From the NCBI GenBank assembly GCA_023678885.1, contig CM042985.1, forward strand, positions 6,188,985 to 6,252,984: DNA of 64,000 nt, read 5' to 3'. Origin of the DNA: Pogostemon cablin (lineage: Eukaryota; Streptophyta; Magnoliopsida; Lamiales; Lamiaceae). Positions 44,390 through 57,771 of this stretch are shown here, piece after piece (positions within the stretch are counted from its first letter, which is position 1; each line of letters opens with the position of its first letter). Made by a program: the position numbers and the translations under genes. The notes under the pieces are model-generated. The model ran no database searches. It was not told where the DNA came from and was given only the letters and a program-made list of their open reading frames with translations.

Positions 44390-44785
44390 TACTCCCTCCG
44401 TCCCACACTCGTTGTCTTACTTTCCATTTTTGTCTGTCCCAAACTAATTGTCCTACTCAAAAAAAGGAAAATTTTTCTCCCTAAAATACCCTTATCATAT
44501 CCAATAATTTCTAAAACCCCAACCCAATTAAAATCACATTAACCTTAATTAAAACATCAAATTAAACACACACACAAATTATACTTAATCTATTCCACTA
44601 ACACACACTGATTCATGTGGCACATACACAAACCCTAATCTCTCTACCCCTCTCTCACATCTCTCAGCCGTTCTTTTCTCTCATTCTCTCTCGTTCTTGA
44701 ACGAAAACCCTAGCAATCTCTCTTTGTAAATCGACTCTCTGTCCCTCTCTCACATCTCTCAGCCGCCTCTCTTTGCATATTTGGC

Positions 44786-45268
44786 ATGACTGAGTCACGG
44801 ATGGCGTCGGGTAAGGGTTATTCCACACCCAATGATTCCGATCATCAGATCCAGGAGTCCTCGGGGGTGGAAACGACCTCCGACGTCTTGGTTTCATCCG
44901 ATGGAACCCTCGACGGTGTTTATCCGACGCTGATGGTTCCTGATTCTGTCGACTCAACCTTCGACGCAATGGATCCACTATTCATGGCACCTGATTCGCT
45001 CGATTCAACCATCGACACAGTGGATCCGGCATTGATAGTACTTGATTAGCTCGATTCAATGGTCGATGGTGTGGATCCCTACTTGATGGTTCCTGATTCC
45101 CTGGATTTAACCCTCGATATAGTCGTTCCTTGCTCTCTCTGTCAAAAAATCGATCTGGTGGGTCCTGATACGGTGGATCCAGCCATTGCTCTGCCGGAAG
45201 AAATAAGCGATGGCTTCCGAGACTTCATGTGGGAGATGATATGTCTCTGCTTCCCGGCGTATAGGTAG
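44786..45268 (+). pseudogene. Gene-like passenger ORF with Asp/Ser repeats in the mariner-like element
   Basis: Frame of 161 codons starting MTESRMASGKGYSTPNDSD, interrupted once by TAG at 45047-45049 within a repeat (Ser codon TCG to TAG by comparison with neighbouring units). The middle is built of five units of the form DP.LMVPDSLDST.D.V, about 20 aa each. It is preceded by CT-rich leader-like DNA with AACCCTAG and followed by a possible donor (TATAG|GTAGAC). The opposite strand has a shorter frame. No known domain. Might be a host exon captured by the element, or leader sequence of the family itself. Confidence 0.45.
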
Positions 45269-45269
45269 A

Positions 45270-46010
45270 CCCTTTACTTTTTCTTGGATATGGCCCTGTG
45301 AGGTCTTGCATGCGATGGGGAATTTGTTTGGCTTTGTTGAGCTTGATTCGTGGCCCTGTGAGGCTTTATTTGTGGCTTTTGTTTTGAGCTTGATTTGTTG
45401 CCCCGTGAGGCTTTATTTGTGGCTTCTTTCTTGAGCTTGATTCGTTGCCCTGTGAGGCTTTATTTCTGATAGCCCCGTGAGGCTTTATTTGTGGCTTCTG
45501 TTTTGAGCTTGATTCGTTGCCCTGTGAGGCTTTGTTTCTGATAGCCCCGTGAGGCTTTATTTGTGGCTTCTGATTTTTGTTGAGCTTGATTATGTGGCTT
45601 TCAGGTTCTGTTGAGCTTGATTATGTGGCTTATAGGAGTCTGTTGAGCTTGGTATTGCAGTTGTTGTGCATATTTAGACTCTGTTGAGCTTGAGTTATAG
45701 CCCTGTGACGAATTTTTTCCGAGGGCATATGAATATGTTGGGTAATTGTTGGTATATTGACCATATCTTGATGCATATCTTAGTCACCAACAGGTTTTCA
45801 AACCTTTTTAGGAGACTTTGAAAATGCTGTATAGTGAACTTAGAGTCACCAGCATATCTAAGTCACCAACAGGGTTTTTAAACCTGTTTAGGAGATTTTG
45901 AACATGTTGTGTACTGAACTTAGAGTCACCACAAGGTTTAAAGGCCTTGTTAGGAGATTCAATTACCCTATGATGATATTTTTCTGAGGGTAATACAAGA
46001 AACAGAAATT
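45270..46010. repeat. Tandem repeats in the mariner-like element
   Basis: 45280-45580: six or so units with CCCTGTGAGGCTTTATTTGT and GTGGCTTCTGTTTTGAGCTT, about 55-60 bp each. 45780-46000: three diverged units with TTAGAGTCACCA and TTAGGAGATTTTGAA. No coding signal. Confidence 0.75.
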
Positions 46011-46116
46011 TCATTATGCAACATGTATGTTTACAACTTAAACAATTTCAAAACAACAAAAGATATCCTGATATCGATTGTTTAAGCTGTAAACATCAAA
46101 AAACTTTACCCAAATC

Positions 46117-47584
46117 TCAATATCCCAGGCTGTTCATGAGCTCTGATATGTCATACACTGGCTTATAGACATGAGCTTCCTCGATTAATTTATTGATGCA
46201 TCCCTTCACCAAATCTTCCTCAATCTCTAGTGATATAGGCAGTGCACCCTCTCTGATTAACTTTACTTTTCCAATGTGAGGCACTTTGTAGTTAATTCCT
46301 CCATCCACTTTCATAATCTCAATGAGGCAAGCTTGCAAACTTAGAAACACATTGTTCAATGTGAGAGCTGTCATATCTTCATAAGCTTTCAGAACATTTT
46401 CACCAAATCTTCAACATTATAGCTTGTTGTCTTAAACTGTAGGGATTGGATGGCTCTGAAAAAGCCCAAGTCATTAATGTTAGTATCCGGTGAGCGTGGG
46501 GGTTGGCAAACAAGTCTGATATTAAACCCATCAGATCTTGCAGCCCTCTCAAACTCTAAGTCACTATCTTTTATGTGAGGCCTTGCATTATCCTGTTGTA
46601 TCCAAATCTCCTTCCCCAAACATTGTGGCCATTTTGACTTGATTGCTGGTATAATCTGTGAATTAAACAAATATTGCATGTAACAGTTGCCCTTTGATAA
46701 AACAAAAGTAAGGTGACTACATACATGCAATATATAGGATGATGATCTTATTTTTAAGGTCTGACTATTACCTGATTCACTATGCAATCTTTGATCACCT
46801 CTTTGTTGACACAATCAATAGGCTTGGTTACTAAAGTTCCTCTTATTCTATTCCTTGAGTTTCTCTTTGCTGGCTCTATTGTTGTGAATGGGAAAGTTCC
46901 AATTTTTCCATCAAATATGACATGTCCTTCACTATCAAGCAATGACCTTGACACCGCACACATAAACATAACTTTCTGGATGAAATTTTTGGAGTTACAG
47001 GTTCTATGTGGTTCTTCCTCATCAGGAACCATGTAATACCTCTCACAAACTTTAGTAAGAAAGTACCATTTTTCATCTATGTGCACTACATTATGCATTT
47101 CCTTAAACTTAAGCTTTTGAGCAAACCTGTCATAATAGATGGCATCCAAACATTAATTTAGCCTTCGAAACTTGTTCTCCGGAGTTTGCTCAGGCTTGAT
47201 TGCGTTTGTGTGTGCCCCAAGAGCACCTCCTTTAACCCATCTCCCCACTGTTGATTTGCTCACACCTAAAACTTTGGATAGATCTCTGATTGTTGATCTA
47301 CTTTGAAATGGAATACTTTTCACTGCATTAGCATCAAAGTGGACCCTTTGTGAAATTGATACACCTGCCCTCTTGGATTCAAGGTGTATTGGTTTCCCTT
47401 CCTCCATTTGTTGCTTTGCAGCAGCCCAAATACGACTTATGGTCCTTGAAGAAACGGAGAACGTTTTAGCTGCTTCTTTTGCTTTACCACGATCAATCTT
47501 GCCATCTATGGTGTGCCTTATCAAAAATTGTACTATTAAGTTTTTTTTTTCTATGGAAAGGTGAGAACTTGTGGTAGTTGCCAT
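46117..47584 (-). pseudogene. Mariner-like transposase (DDD), broken
   Basis: Cut-and-paste transposase. Exon 1 47584-46772 and exon 2 from 46655, joined by GT..AG in phase 0. The N-terminal half has the HTH DNA-binding region (SVSSRTISRIWAAAKQQ; VLGVSKSTVGRWVKGGAL). The catalytic Asp residues lie in VVHIDEKWYFL, WIQQDNARPH and SPDTNINDLGFF; the last spacing fits the DD39D type of plant MLEs. A TAA at 47153-47155 interrupts exon 1 in frame, and a one-base shift near 46390 separates the main frame from the last 80 or so residues (TLNNVFLSLQACLIEIMKV). Inactive copy, but otherwise full length. Confidence 0.9.
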
Positions 47585-48060
47585 TACTGCATGTGTATTA
47601 ATGACCCATTAAACCCCCTGATACTTGTATTTATCCTTGATGAAATGGGGGGAAACTAAAAGGAGGTTGGGCAGTTGGAGGGAAAAGTGATGGCAGACAT
47701 GCTGAAAAAATTGATTGGTACCAACTTTTGGACACTTTGGAGGGATTTCTATTGATGTGACACAAATTTTTGGAGGGAAGCACCAAGGATGATTCTCAAA
47801 ATCTGAGGTTTAATGTGTATTTTTGGATAACTACTCTATCCAACTTCATTGTGTAATAGTGTATGTATTTGTTTTGATTATTGTAATGTTAACATTTGAT
47901 CCACCTTTCATATTTGTAATTTTGTAAGAATCATATGTACTGCCAATTGGTTTGGACATTTTTACCCTCAAACAGTAGGGTTGAAAAGTAAAAAAAGTAA
48001 AATTTCTTAAACTCCGTGTCTACAGTGTCGCAGACATCGAGTCTGGGACGGAGGGAGTAG

Positions 48061-48699
48061 TTATTATGATAATATGCACTTTAAAAGTTAACCTTATCCG
48101 AATTTATTTATGAAAGAATTAAAGGGAGCTTTATGTTTCAATTTTAATGATTGAGCGAGCACATTTTAGACATGTAGAAGGAGCCCCCTCCCCCTCTAAA
48201 ACAAATGTCAAGAATTTGAAAATATACCTGTGGTTGTGATTTATTTTTTTAAAAAATAAAATCTATAAAAATGCAATCTCATTTTTATTATGTCACCGGA
48301 GACTTTTTATAGATATTAGGAACAGCTTGGTATAATGGACTTTTTATAAATATTAGGAATAGCTTGGTTGGGGATAATAATGGAGAGTAATGAGAATAGA
48401 GGTATATTGATTCTCACTTTATTCTTGTTGTGATTTACTCCTTAATAATACACATTGTTATTATTGAGGAATTTGTACAAAGTAACCCCTTATATTATTC
48501 CAATTTTATAAGGTGGCATCTTATTTCAATGATTGAGGATCGAATTTCACTGCAAAGTGTAAGAGCAACCTCTTAAAATTGGGACTTTTGTGTGCAGTAG
48601 GTAGTGGTATAGCTCTATTGGCCAGGCCACATCAGATGAGTCACTATAATTTATCCCTCCATCATTCTGTTGGGACGGGTGTGGGGCTAGACATGAACA
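48061..48699. other. Intergenic flank, possibly an older hAT-like remnant at its right end
   Basis: No gene. A short duplication (GACTTTTTATA.ATATTAGGAA) occurs near 48300-48365. The last bases (GTGGGGCTAGACATGAACAAAT) continue across the CACTA insertion into 58590 onward. Confidence 0.5.
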
Positions 48700-48719
48700 A
48701 ATCACTACAAGAAACTGCT

Positions 48720-49440
48720 CGATTAACGACGGATTTACTGACGGAATTTTTCCGTCGGTATATACCGACGAATTACTGACGAATTACCGACGGATTATTC
48801 ATTTAATATGATTTATTTTTAAAAAATCAATAATTAAAATTTTTGACGGTTTTTGCGACGGATTACCGACGGATAATTTTCTGTCGATAAATTCGTCGTT
48901 ATTTTGGAGGGATTACATCGCGAAAATTTACCGACGAAATATTTCCGTCGATAAATAGATAAATTTTCATTCTTTTATTTACAGACGGATTTATCCGTCG
49001 GTAAGTATACAAATATTTAAAAAAAAAACAAAAAAATTTTATTATTAATTTAGCGACAAAAAATTCCGTCGGTAATATATAAAATTTTATATAAAGAAAT
49101 GAATGTTATTCTTTCAATTACTGACGGATCTAATCCGTCAGTAAATATACTAAATTTAATTTTTATAAAAATTATTTTTAGTATTTAATTTAACGACGGA
49201 AATAATCCGTCAGTAAAAATATCAAATTTTATTTTTCTAAAAATTTATTTTACTCTTTAATTTGCCGACGGATTATTCCGTCGCTAAATATATCAAATTT
49301 ATTTTTTAAAAATAAATTTAATCTTTATTATAGCGACGGATTTAATTCGTTAGTAAATATATCAAATTATATTTAAAAAAATAAATATTAATCTTTAATT
49401 TTACCGACGGATGATTTCCGTCGGTAATTATATTTAATTT
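48720..49440. repeat. 5' subterminal repeats of the CACTA element
   Basis: About 20 copies of a GACGGAWT/CCGTCGGTAA motif in both orientations, spaced 30-60 bp. In this superfamily such motifs bind TNPA. Confidence 0.9.
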
Positions 49441-51961
49441 TATTTAACAAATTACAAACATAAAACACGTTTTTTGTTTCCATTGCATACAAATCGTGTT
49501 TTTGTTTTTAACCCAAAATATTCTTCCCACTTAAAATTTTCACTTGGAACTAAAATGTTCTCATTTCCTTTCCAAAAGTCACGCTGATGAAGCCCTAGGT
49601 ACCAAATTCCCGCAATGTGAATCGACAAACTCCCTCCGACGAAAACCCGCCGCCACTTCTCACCACCGGCCACACTCCGATAGCCGCTCGCGACGTCACT
49701 CGGTCCCGGTCGCGAGCCTCCGTTCGCAACGCCATTCCCAGTTGCCTCGCGACGCCACCACCGCTCGTGACAGGTTCCACCCGCGGCCCTCCGGTCTCAT
49801 TCCCAGTTATTTTACTCTCATTTCATTCTTCTTCCTCGTGCTTCCGCTTGCTCGCTGTAAGTCTACCTAGGTTCTTATTATTATTCGTTGTTCCTTATCT
49901 TTAATTTTTTGTTTGGGGAAAAACTGATTCAATTGCGTATGATAAAATGAGGCTGCCATTATACAGACTGCCTTTCTCATGTGGAAACAGAACAATAGAC
50001 TAATTCCTTGATGTTACAGTTACGGATTTCCGAAATCGATTCCCCATATAATAATAGGCAGTCAGGTGCCCTAAATCGATCAGCTTTGCTTGTTTATTTG
50101 GGTTTTGTTCTTTGTGAAATGTTTTATAGCTCTAGAAGTGGCGATTTGTGAAATAGGCTTCTGGCTCTACTAGATTTGATTGAATATGTCTACATTGCTG
50201 AGGCAGATGAGCACAATTTAACTTTTTAGGGTTTTCGTCAATTATTGTTCTAAGCTTCCTTATATTAACATGGTTATGTTTTTGGATTGATTTTGATGTT
50301 GGGATTCTGGTGTATGGCTGTATTTTCAGATTTGGAAATTTTTTTTAAAAATACAATTGAGAACTGAGGTTGTAATGGTCGCTGTTGTTTGGGTGTTCAT
50401 TTATTTGCTTTTTGTTGTGGTTTATGTGGCTGTATTGTCCTCTCATTTTCTTGTTTACTGTATGTTCTGGTGTGCTTGTGTGGCTATGCTTTTTCTTGTT
50501 CTTACTCATTTCTGGTTCTTGTGTATGTGTGCTTCAAGTGTGCTGTTTCTTGTTGGCCCAAAGGTGGCTGCGTGTGTTGACTTTATTCACATGGCTTGCA
50601 GTATATACATCACTTTATTCACATGGCTTGCAGTATAATATGTCTGCCAAAGTTTGCTTGCAAGTGGGCCTATTTCAAAGTACTTTTCTTTGATAGACAA
50701 ATGCTTTTCTTCCTAATTCACCCATTATTGATGCCTAATCTGTATTTTCTTTCATCATAACTAATTTTCATTTTGTCACACACTCAATCGGTTAGTTCGA
50801 AGAGCTTCACGTACGAAGACACGAACTTGATCGAGTTCATTTTATGAAATGATTAAGGGTCGAGGTTCGAGATCGACCCTTATTCTACATATATAATGCA
50901 TGCATATCAATGACAAGTCGTCGACAAACAATGGTCAAGAAAGTCGGAGGAACATATATTTTCTTTTAATCTCAATTACAATTAGTAGGTAACAACATTT
51001 ATTTAATTATTTTCCCTCGTGCACTCTTGGGAGGTGGGAAACAAATTAAAAACCGATTCATGTGCATACAACAAATTTTAATATTGAGATTAATTGAAAA
51101 TTATCTCTTAGTGTACATAAAAGGTTTTTTTTTTTGTTAATGTATGGTGGATAATTGTATTACTAATGAGTAATGATTATTAAAAGGATGAAATGAGTAA
51201 CATTTAGAGTTGACCCTATAAAATATTTACTAATTTAATCAAATATATAGGCCAGATATATAGTTATATAATTATCAAATTTATGTTTTAAATAAAATAA
51301 AATAAAAATAATTTATTACGTTTTGCCATAATTTCGAAAAAAAACCACTACTTTAATTCCAAAATATTAGAAAAATATCGTATATTTAATACATTTAGTA
51401 ACAATGACTAAATGTAAGTATTTTTTTTTCATTTCTCAAAAGTGGAGATTAATTTACAACATGAGTAAAATTTATAATTTTTCTTGCAATGAACTCATTA
51501 AAGTAATGTACATCTTATGAATTCGGATACATGAGAGAACAATACTTAAAATTAAATTTTTATTCTGTGATTTAAATTTTCTAGGTATAATATTGTAATA
51601 GACAAAATAATACTACACGAACTTAAAAGTTAAGGGTCAATTTACTTATATTTTATGAGATCAAATCATCAAATGGAGAAAGCCTATGGCAAAAGCTACT
51701 CATTATCTTGAAAACATGTGAGATGTCCGTTTCCTGAATAATGCATATGCAAACAATAAAAAATTTAATTCCTCACCAAATGCTTGACATTTAATATAAT
51801 AATTTAATATTATTTGATGTGTATTAATAGAATTTGATAAAATCTATATACAAAAGGAAAACATCTATAATATAATTTAAACTATTAATTAATGTATTTG
51901 AAGTAGGAAAAAAAATCTACTAAGTTATTTTTAATTATGATTCCACAGACTTGATTGCACA
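49441..51961 (+). promoter_or_regulatory. CACTA promoter/leader region
   Basis: A GC-rich block at 49590-49800 (rich in CGCGACG, CCGCCGCC) stands out from AT-rich DNA, as CACTA leaders often do; it is followed by 2.1 kb of non-coding, probably intronic DNA. An acceptor-like TTCCACAG at 51943-51950 lies just before the TNPD start. Frames in the GC-rich block have no domain. Confidence 0.5.
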
Positions 51962-54900
51962 ATGAAGTCAACTCGTTTGTGGATGTACAATCGCATGAGA
52001 AATGGGCGATTGAATTGGGAATTTTTGGAAGGGCTTAATGAATTCATTGAATTTGCAACTAGTCAACATGAGTGGAAAGATGGTGAAAAAATTAAGTTTC
52101 CATGTGTTAAAAGGAAATGTAGAAACAAAGCCTTTTTACATGCTGACATAGTAAAAGGACATCTAGTCAAAAATGGGTTCATTTCAAATTATTTTGAGTG
52201 GGTTTTCCATGGTGAGCGATGGCGGAGAGAAGATATGGAGACAGATGCTGGTGGATCAATTCCTTCTTCCCATGGAATTAATGATGAAGAATATAGGCCA
52301 TACCACGAAATGGTCATGGATGCGGCTGGACCAGCTTTTAATACTGAAAACTTGGATGAAGAGACTCCTAATCCAACAGCTAAAAAATTCTTTGACATGC
52401 TTGAAGCAGCAGATCAAGACTTGTGGCCCGGTTGTAGTCATTCACAATTATCATTCATTTCTCGACTTATGAGCATGAAATCAGAGAATCACATGTCCGA
52501 GAAGTTATTTAATGAGGTTGTCGGATTAGTAAAAGAGTTGGCACCTGAAGAAAACTCTATTCCTGACGACTTCTACAAGTGCAAGAAATTGCTACGGGGA
52601 ATGGGATTACCGGTGCAAAAAATTGATTGTTGTCCTAAGAATTGCATGATTTATTGGCGAGCTGATGAGGAGTTGACTTGTTGCAAGTTCTGTAACGAAC
52701 CTCGATATGATAAGAAAAATGTAGCTCACAAGATTATGTATTACTTTCCTTTGGCTCCGCGTTTACAAAGATTGTATGCATCTAAAGCTACGGCTAATGA
52801 GATGAGGTGGCATGCTAATCATGACAAGAAGCAGGGCATGGAACATCCTTCCGACTCGGAGGCATGGAAACAATTGAACGACAGGTTTCCTGAATTTGCA
52901 GCTGAAAGTAGGAACGTAAGATTGGGTCTTTGCACTGATGGATTTCAGCCATTTGGTCAATCTGGGCAGCAATACTCATCTTGGCCAGTTATACTTACGC
53001 CTTACAACCTGCCACTGTCCATGTGTATGAAGGAACAACACATGTTTCTTACTGTGTTGGTTCCTGGGCCACAGAATCCAAAGGAGAAATTAGATGTTTT
53101 TCTTCAACCCCTTATACACGAGTTGATACAATTATGGGAAGTTGGAGTGGAAACTTATGATGTCTCCAAGAAAAATAATTTCATGATGAGAGCTGCAATT
53201 TTATGGACTATAAGTGATTTTCCAGCTTACTCAATGTTGTGTGGATGGAGTACTGCAGGAAGATTGGCATGTCCTTATTGCATGCACCATTCAGAAGCCT
53301 TTACCCTTAGGTGTAGTGGGAAGCAATCATGGTTTGACAATCATAGAAAGTTTTTAGTGAATGATCACACATGGCGGAGAAATAAAACTTGGTTTCTGAA
53401 GAATAGAACTGTTCTCACCGAGTCGCCTCCAATTAGAACAGGACACGAGATCTTGGCTGAGATAGAATATCTGGGGTTTAAAAAGGTGACTGAACCAGGT
53501 GGTTGTGAAGTCAATGAATCACTTAAAAATTTGGGTTGGAGAAGGAAGTGTATATTTTGGGATTTGCCATATTGGGGTGATTTATTGATTCGACATAACT
53601 TGGACGTAATGCATATTGAAAAAAATGTGTTCGACAATATTTTTAATACTGTGGTGAATGTTCCAGGCAAGACAAAAGATACTCGTAAATCAAGAGATGA
53701 ATTAAATGATTATTGTCGACGTCCTGAGTTACAGAAGAATGAAGAGACAGGAAATTTTCCAAAAGCATGTTATGCTCTTAACAAAAAACAAAAGGAAGTT
53801 TTGTTTGAGTGGATCAAAGAGCTGAGATTTCCTGATGGTTATGTCTCAAACATGAGTAGATGTGTGGACAAGAAAAAATTGAGAATGTTTGGTATGAAAA
53901 GCCATGATTGCCACATATTCATGCAACGATTGCTCCCAATGGCGTTTCATGATTTACTCCCACCACATGTTTGGAAAGCTATCACTGAATTAAGCTTGTT
54001 CTTCAAAGACTTAACTTCTACAACCATCAAGGAAGAAGACATGGAACGTTTGCATAAGGACATTCCAGTGATATTATGTAAGCTTGAACGTATCTTTCCA
54101 CCGAGTTTTTTTGATTCAATGGAGCATCTACCAGTTCATTTGGCTTATGAGGCAAAGATAGCTGGTCCAGTTCAGTACAGATGGATGTACCCTTTTGAGA
54201 GATACCTTCGCAAGCTAAAGAACAATGTAAGAAATAAAGCAAAGGTGGAAGGTTCGATTTGCAATGCTTATTTAGTGGAGGAAGCATCAACATTCTGTTC
54301 TTATTATTTTGAGGATCATGTCATGACAAGACATAATAAGATTCCTCGAAATGATGATGGTTGTGGAGATTTTGTTGAGGGTAACGTTGACTGTCTTTCT
54401 ATATTTCAATTGCCGGGGCGTTCATTTGGAAAGGCAAAGAAAAGATATCTAGATGATGCGGAGTTCCGAGCAGCACATTTCTACGTACTACTGAATTGTG
54501 AAGAAGTCCAGCCTTATATACAGTAAGTTTTAACACATGTTAATGCAATTGATAACATTACTATTATACTTAGATCTTAATATATTTCATTGTTAATGAC
54601 CGCAACCACTGTTTTTGAAGTCTTTATACGACTGAGTTGCAGCAGAGTCAACTGAACATGTCAATTGGCGATATTGATTCAAGGATAGCAACTGAATTTG
54701 CAACTTGGTTCAAATATCATGTAAGATTAAATTAAGTCGATTCATTATTATGCATATTTAACATTCTTGCAATACATAATTTAAAAATCTCCTAACAACG
54801 ACTTGTATTATTAGGTTCTCAACAATCCAAACGTTCATAGTAAAATGATTAGAGATCTGTCAAATGGCCCATCTCGCAGAGTTAAAATATATCATGGTTA

Positions 54901-55525
54901 TTATGTGAATGGCTATAAATTCCACACTGTTCGATACGGAGCTTCTAAATCAACATCAAATAGTGGGGTTTGCATAAAAGGAACAAATTAACTTACAGAT
55001 GAGAGCGACTATTATGTGATGTTGGATGAGGTAGTGGAATTAGATTACCCTGGTTTATCTATTAAAAAGGTTGTGTTGTTCAAGTGCGAGTGGTTTGACC
55101 CCTCACATTTGGGAACAAGGATTCATCCAGAATACAAACTTGTTGAGATTAACCAGAAAAGGAGGTTCAATCAATATGAGCCATTTGTGTTGGCAATTCA
55201 AGCTGTCCAAGTGTATTATAGTACATATCCTACGGAGAAGAGGACAAAGAGTGATTGGCTGCCAGTTTGTAAAGTAAAGTCAAAGTTAAACATTTCGAAA
55301 ATGTCTACAAGTTGTGAAGATTCTACTGCATTTCAAGAGGAATTCATAGATGAGCCCAACAATGTGCAATCAGATGATGGTCCTTCATACCTAAACGATG
55401 AAAGTGGTGCATTCATAGAAATCATTGATGAGGAAGATGACATCAATGAAGAGTTGCAATCTGATAATAGTTCTGAAAATTTAAATAATTTACATTCAGC
55501 AAATTATTCTGACACTGAATTTTAA
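51962..55525 (+). pseudogene. tnpD: CACTA TNPD transposase with one nonsense codon
   Basis: Catalyses excision. Exon 1 (51962 to about 54525) has the transposase-associated domain (residues about 10-85, RNGRLNWEFLEGLNEFIEFA), a Tnp2/Transposase_21 core (about 220-560, with GLCTDGFQPFGQSGQQYSSW and MRAAILWTISDFPAYSMLCG) and a DUF4218 region (about 640-780, LPMAFHDLLP). Exons 2 (54621-54720) and 3 (from 54815) continue in phase and encode the C-terminal region with YHGYYVNGYKFHT and the DUF4216 text VVLFKCEWFDP, ending in an acidic tail. TAA at 54989-54991 stops exon 3 early. Otherwise the frame is open throughout. Confidence 0.92.
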
Positions 55526-55630
55526 GATGTATTTCACAGTATATATATGATAGGTTCGCAACGTTTTTAGAGTCCTTCTCTCATATTTTTTTGTTTACTT
55601 TCATGTTCTCTAATATTTTATATAATGCAG

Positions 55631-57771
55631 ATGGTAGGTGGACGCACTAGTGCAAGTACTGATGGACATATTGGTGGACGTGGTCGGGGTCGGGGGCGGG
55701 GTCGGGGTAAACAGGGTGGAATTTCTAGACCATCTACATCTACTGAACCACCACGTGAACCCCCAATTGCAACTTCGTCTACACTCCCAACAGCTCCTGG
55801 GCCTATTGTAACACCATTTGCACCATCATTTTCAGCTGCCCCATCAATGTCCTCTACACCATCAACTTCAGCTCCCACACCTATACCATCTGCACCATCT
55901 ACCTCAGCTCCACTTCCTGCACCATCAACGTCATCTGCCATTGAGAATTCTCACACTAAGGATGGCTTGCTAGAAGTAAAAATTGCATACAACTGGTAAG
56001 TTAGTTTCCTTATAATTCTTATAATTCTTTTACTATGTTTAACAATAAACTACAATATGTAACCATGATTTGCTTGATTTGCAGTTTAAGTAATGGTCAT
56101 GACATCTCTGAGCTACTTAGAGAGATATTTTGTGGTCGCGTTGAGAATGGAGCAACTCGTTGGAAGAAGATATCTAAGGAGACCAAACGCATATATTTTA
56201 GGAAGTTTGAGGTATGCATTGAAAAGTTTAGAGTTCTATTTAACATAAGAATATTTGTGCATATGTATATTCTTAGTTAAATAATATAAATATAATCTTA
56301 ATGCTTCACTTAATTTATTTAGAAAAAATGTGTGTGGCACTCATCCATCGATGCATTAGTTCGGCGCAAATTCAAAAGCAAAGCAGCTCGTCGATACAGT
56401 GGCATAGTCCATGAGTGGAAGAAATTATGGGAAAATAATAAGGCTAAACCAGAATATATGAGTGATGAGACTTGGGCTGCATTCATTTCTCATTGGGAAG
56501 ATCCCCATTAGATAGCAAAGGCTGAACAGAATAAGAGAAATCGTCTAAGCGAGCCGGCCGGAGAGGGTACTGGTGTTTCTTGCCATAAAGGAGGTTCGAG
56601 AGCAGCTTGCGACTATGCTATAGCATTCGTGAGTTTCTATCTCTTATTTTTTTTATGAATTATCAGTTTGTTAATTAATCTTTGTAGTCTTTGTTTTGAA
56701 AATATTAGTTTTAGTTTGACATTTTTGATGCATTTCAGTCGTAAGAGGCAATATAAAGTTAAGGTATAACAGTAATTTATATCAATGTGTTTTCATATAA
56801 TGATGTCGTACGCTTGGATCTTACTATGTTTAATGGGTATTGGATGAATTTGTTGTAGTTTGCGTTGGTCATTTTGATATATGTACAACATGCATCAATT
56901 AGGTTTTAAATTTGAAATTAAGGTAATGTGAAGTATTTCTCAACTTCGTGTAATTTGCTCATCTTTATTAAATAAAATGTTTTGTCAAGTGAATTCTCTT
57001 AAGTAGGTTCTTTGTATTGGATGAATTTATTGTAGATTGCGTTGGTCTATTTGATATAAATTTAGTAATTATGTACACGACTGCTGCTTCATTTATTTTC
57101 TGGGCTATTTAGGAAAAGGAGAATAATAGAGAACCCAATGAGTATGACATCTTTCTTGGGTATCACAAGCCGGATGAAGAAGGAAAGTGTACCTATGCAG
57201 TTGCTGAAAATGTGGTTGTACGTATAATATTTCATGTTTGTTAAGCATTTTAGGTTTTTAGTATAATGTTAAATTCATAATATTTGATTACTGATTTGTT
57301 ACTAACAATGTAAATTCACAGAAAACTATACAAAAGAAGAAAGATGAGTTCAGTCAAATACCTGATGCTCCTCCAATTGATATGGGAGATATCTTCTGCC
57401 GTACTGTAGAATCAAAAAAAGGTCGCATCTTCGGCATTGGAAATTTGGGCGAAGGAAATACAAGCACTCAATCTAGTTTTACTCAAGCTCCTACTTCATC
57501 GATGTTTACTGAAGCAGAGTTTAAGAGACAATTAGATGAAAAGATTACAGAGATGCGTACTGAGATGCAAGTTGAGATGCAATCAGCAATTCAAGCAGCA
57601 GTTCAAGCACAAATTCAAGCTGCAGTTCAAGCCCAAGTGCAACAAGTTATGGAATTGTTACGAGGTGGCGGTTCATTGGCTTCTCCTTTTGGGGGTGGTT
57701 CTACATCAGGTGTTGGTCATAATGACATTGATGTTGATACAGATGATGGAGTTGATTTGGAGGACTCGTGA
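55631..57771 (+). pseudogene. tnpA: TNPA-type CACTA protein (Transposase_24) with one nonsense codon
   Basis: Probable DNA-binding partner that recognises subterminal repeats. Exons with consensus junctions: 55631-55995, 56085-56211, 56323-56628, 57113-57217 and 57322-57771. The N-terminus has a Gly-Arg run (GGRGRGRGRGRGKQGG) and a Pro/Ser/Thr linker. The middle matches plant transposase family 24 (WKKISKETKRIYFRKFE; ARRYSGIVHEWKKLWENN; KAEQNKRNRLSEPAGEGT). The C-terminus is a Gln-rich coiled coil (MQSAIQAAVQAQIQAAVQAQ) and a Gly/Asp tail. TAG at 56509-56511 breaks exon 3. The start is placed after the acceptor TATAATGCAG; an ATG six bases upstream overlaps that acceptor. Confidence 0.88.

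Larger units (their letters stand above)
44392..48058 (-). mobile_element. Mariner-like element (plant MLE), decayed
   Basis: TIRs CTCCCTCCGTCCCACACTCG at the left and inverted CTCCCTCCGTCCCAGACTCG at the right, flanked by TA (44390-44391, 48059-48060); 3667 bp. The transposase lies on the minus strand near the right end. The left 1.7 kb holds an unrelated gene-like stretch on the plus strand and tandem repeats. Its TIRs match those of the Stowaway MITEs in this window, so this family could have mobilised them. Confidence 0.92.

Noticed and set aside
49544..49904. Overlapping plus- and minus-strand frames in the CACTA leader
   Set aside because: GC-rich leader DNA gives open frames in several phases; none has a domain or links to TNPD.
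50357..50693. Hydrophobic Cys/Val/Leu-rich frames of about 100 aa in the CACTA leader
   Set aside because: Three overlapping phases are open over T-rich DNA, with no homologous domain; typical of T-rich intronic sequence.
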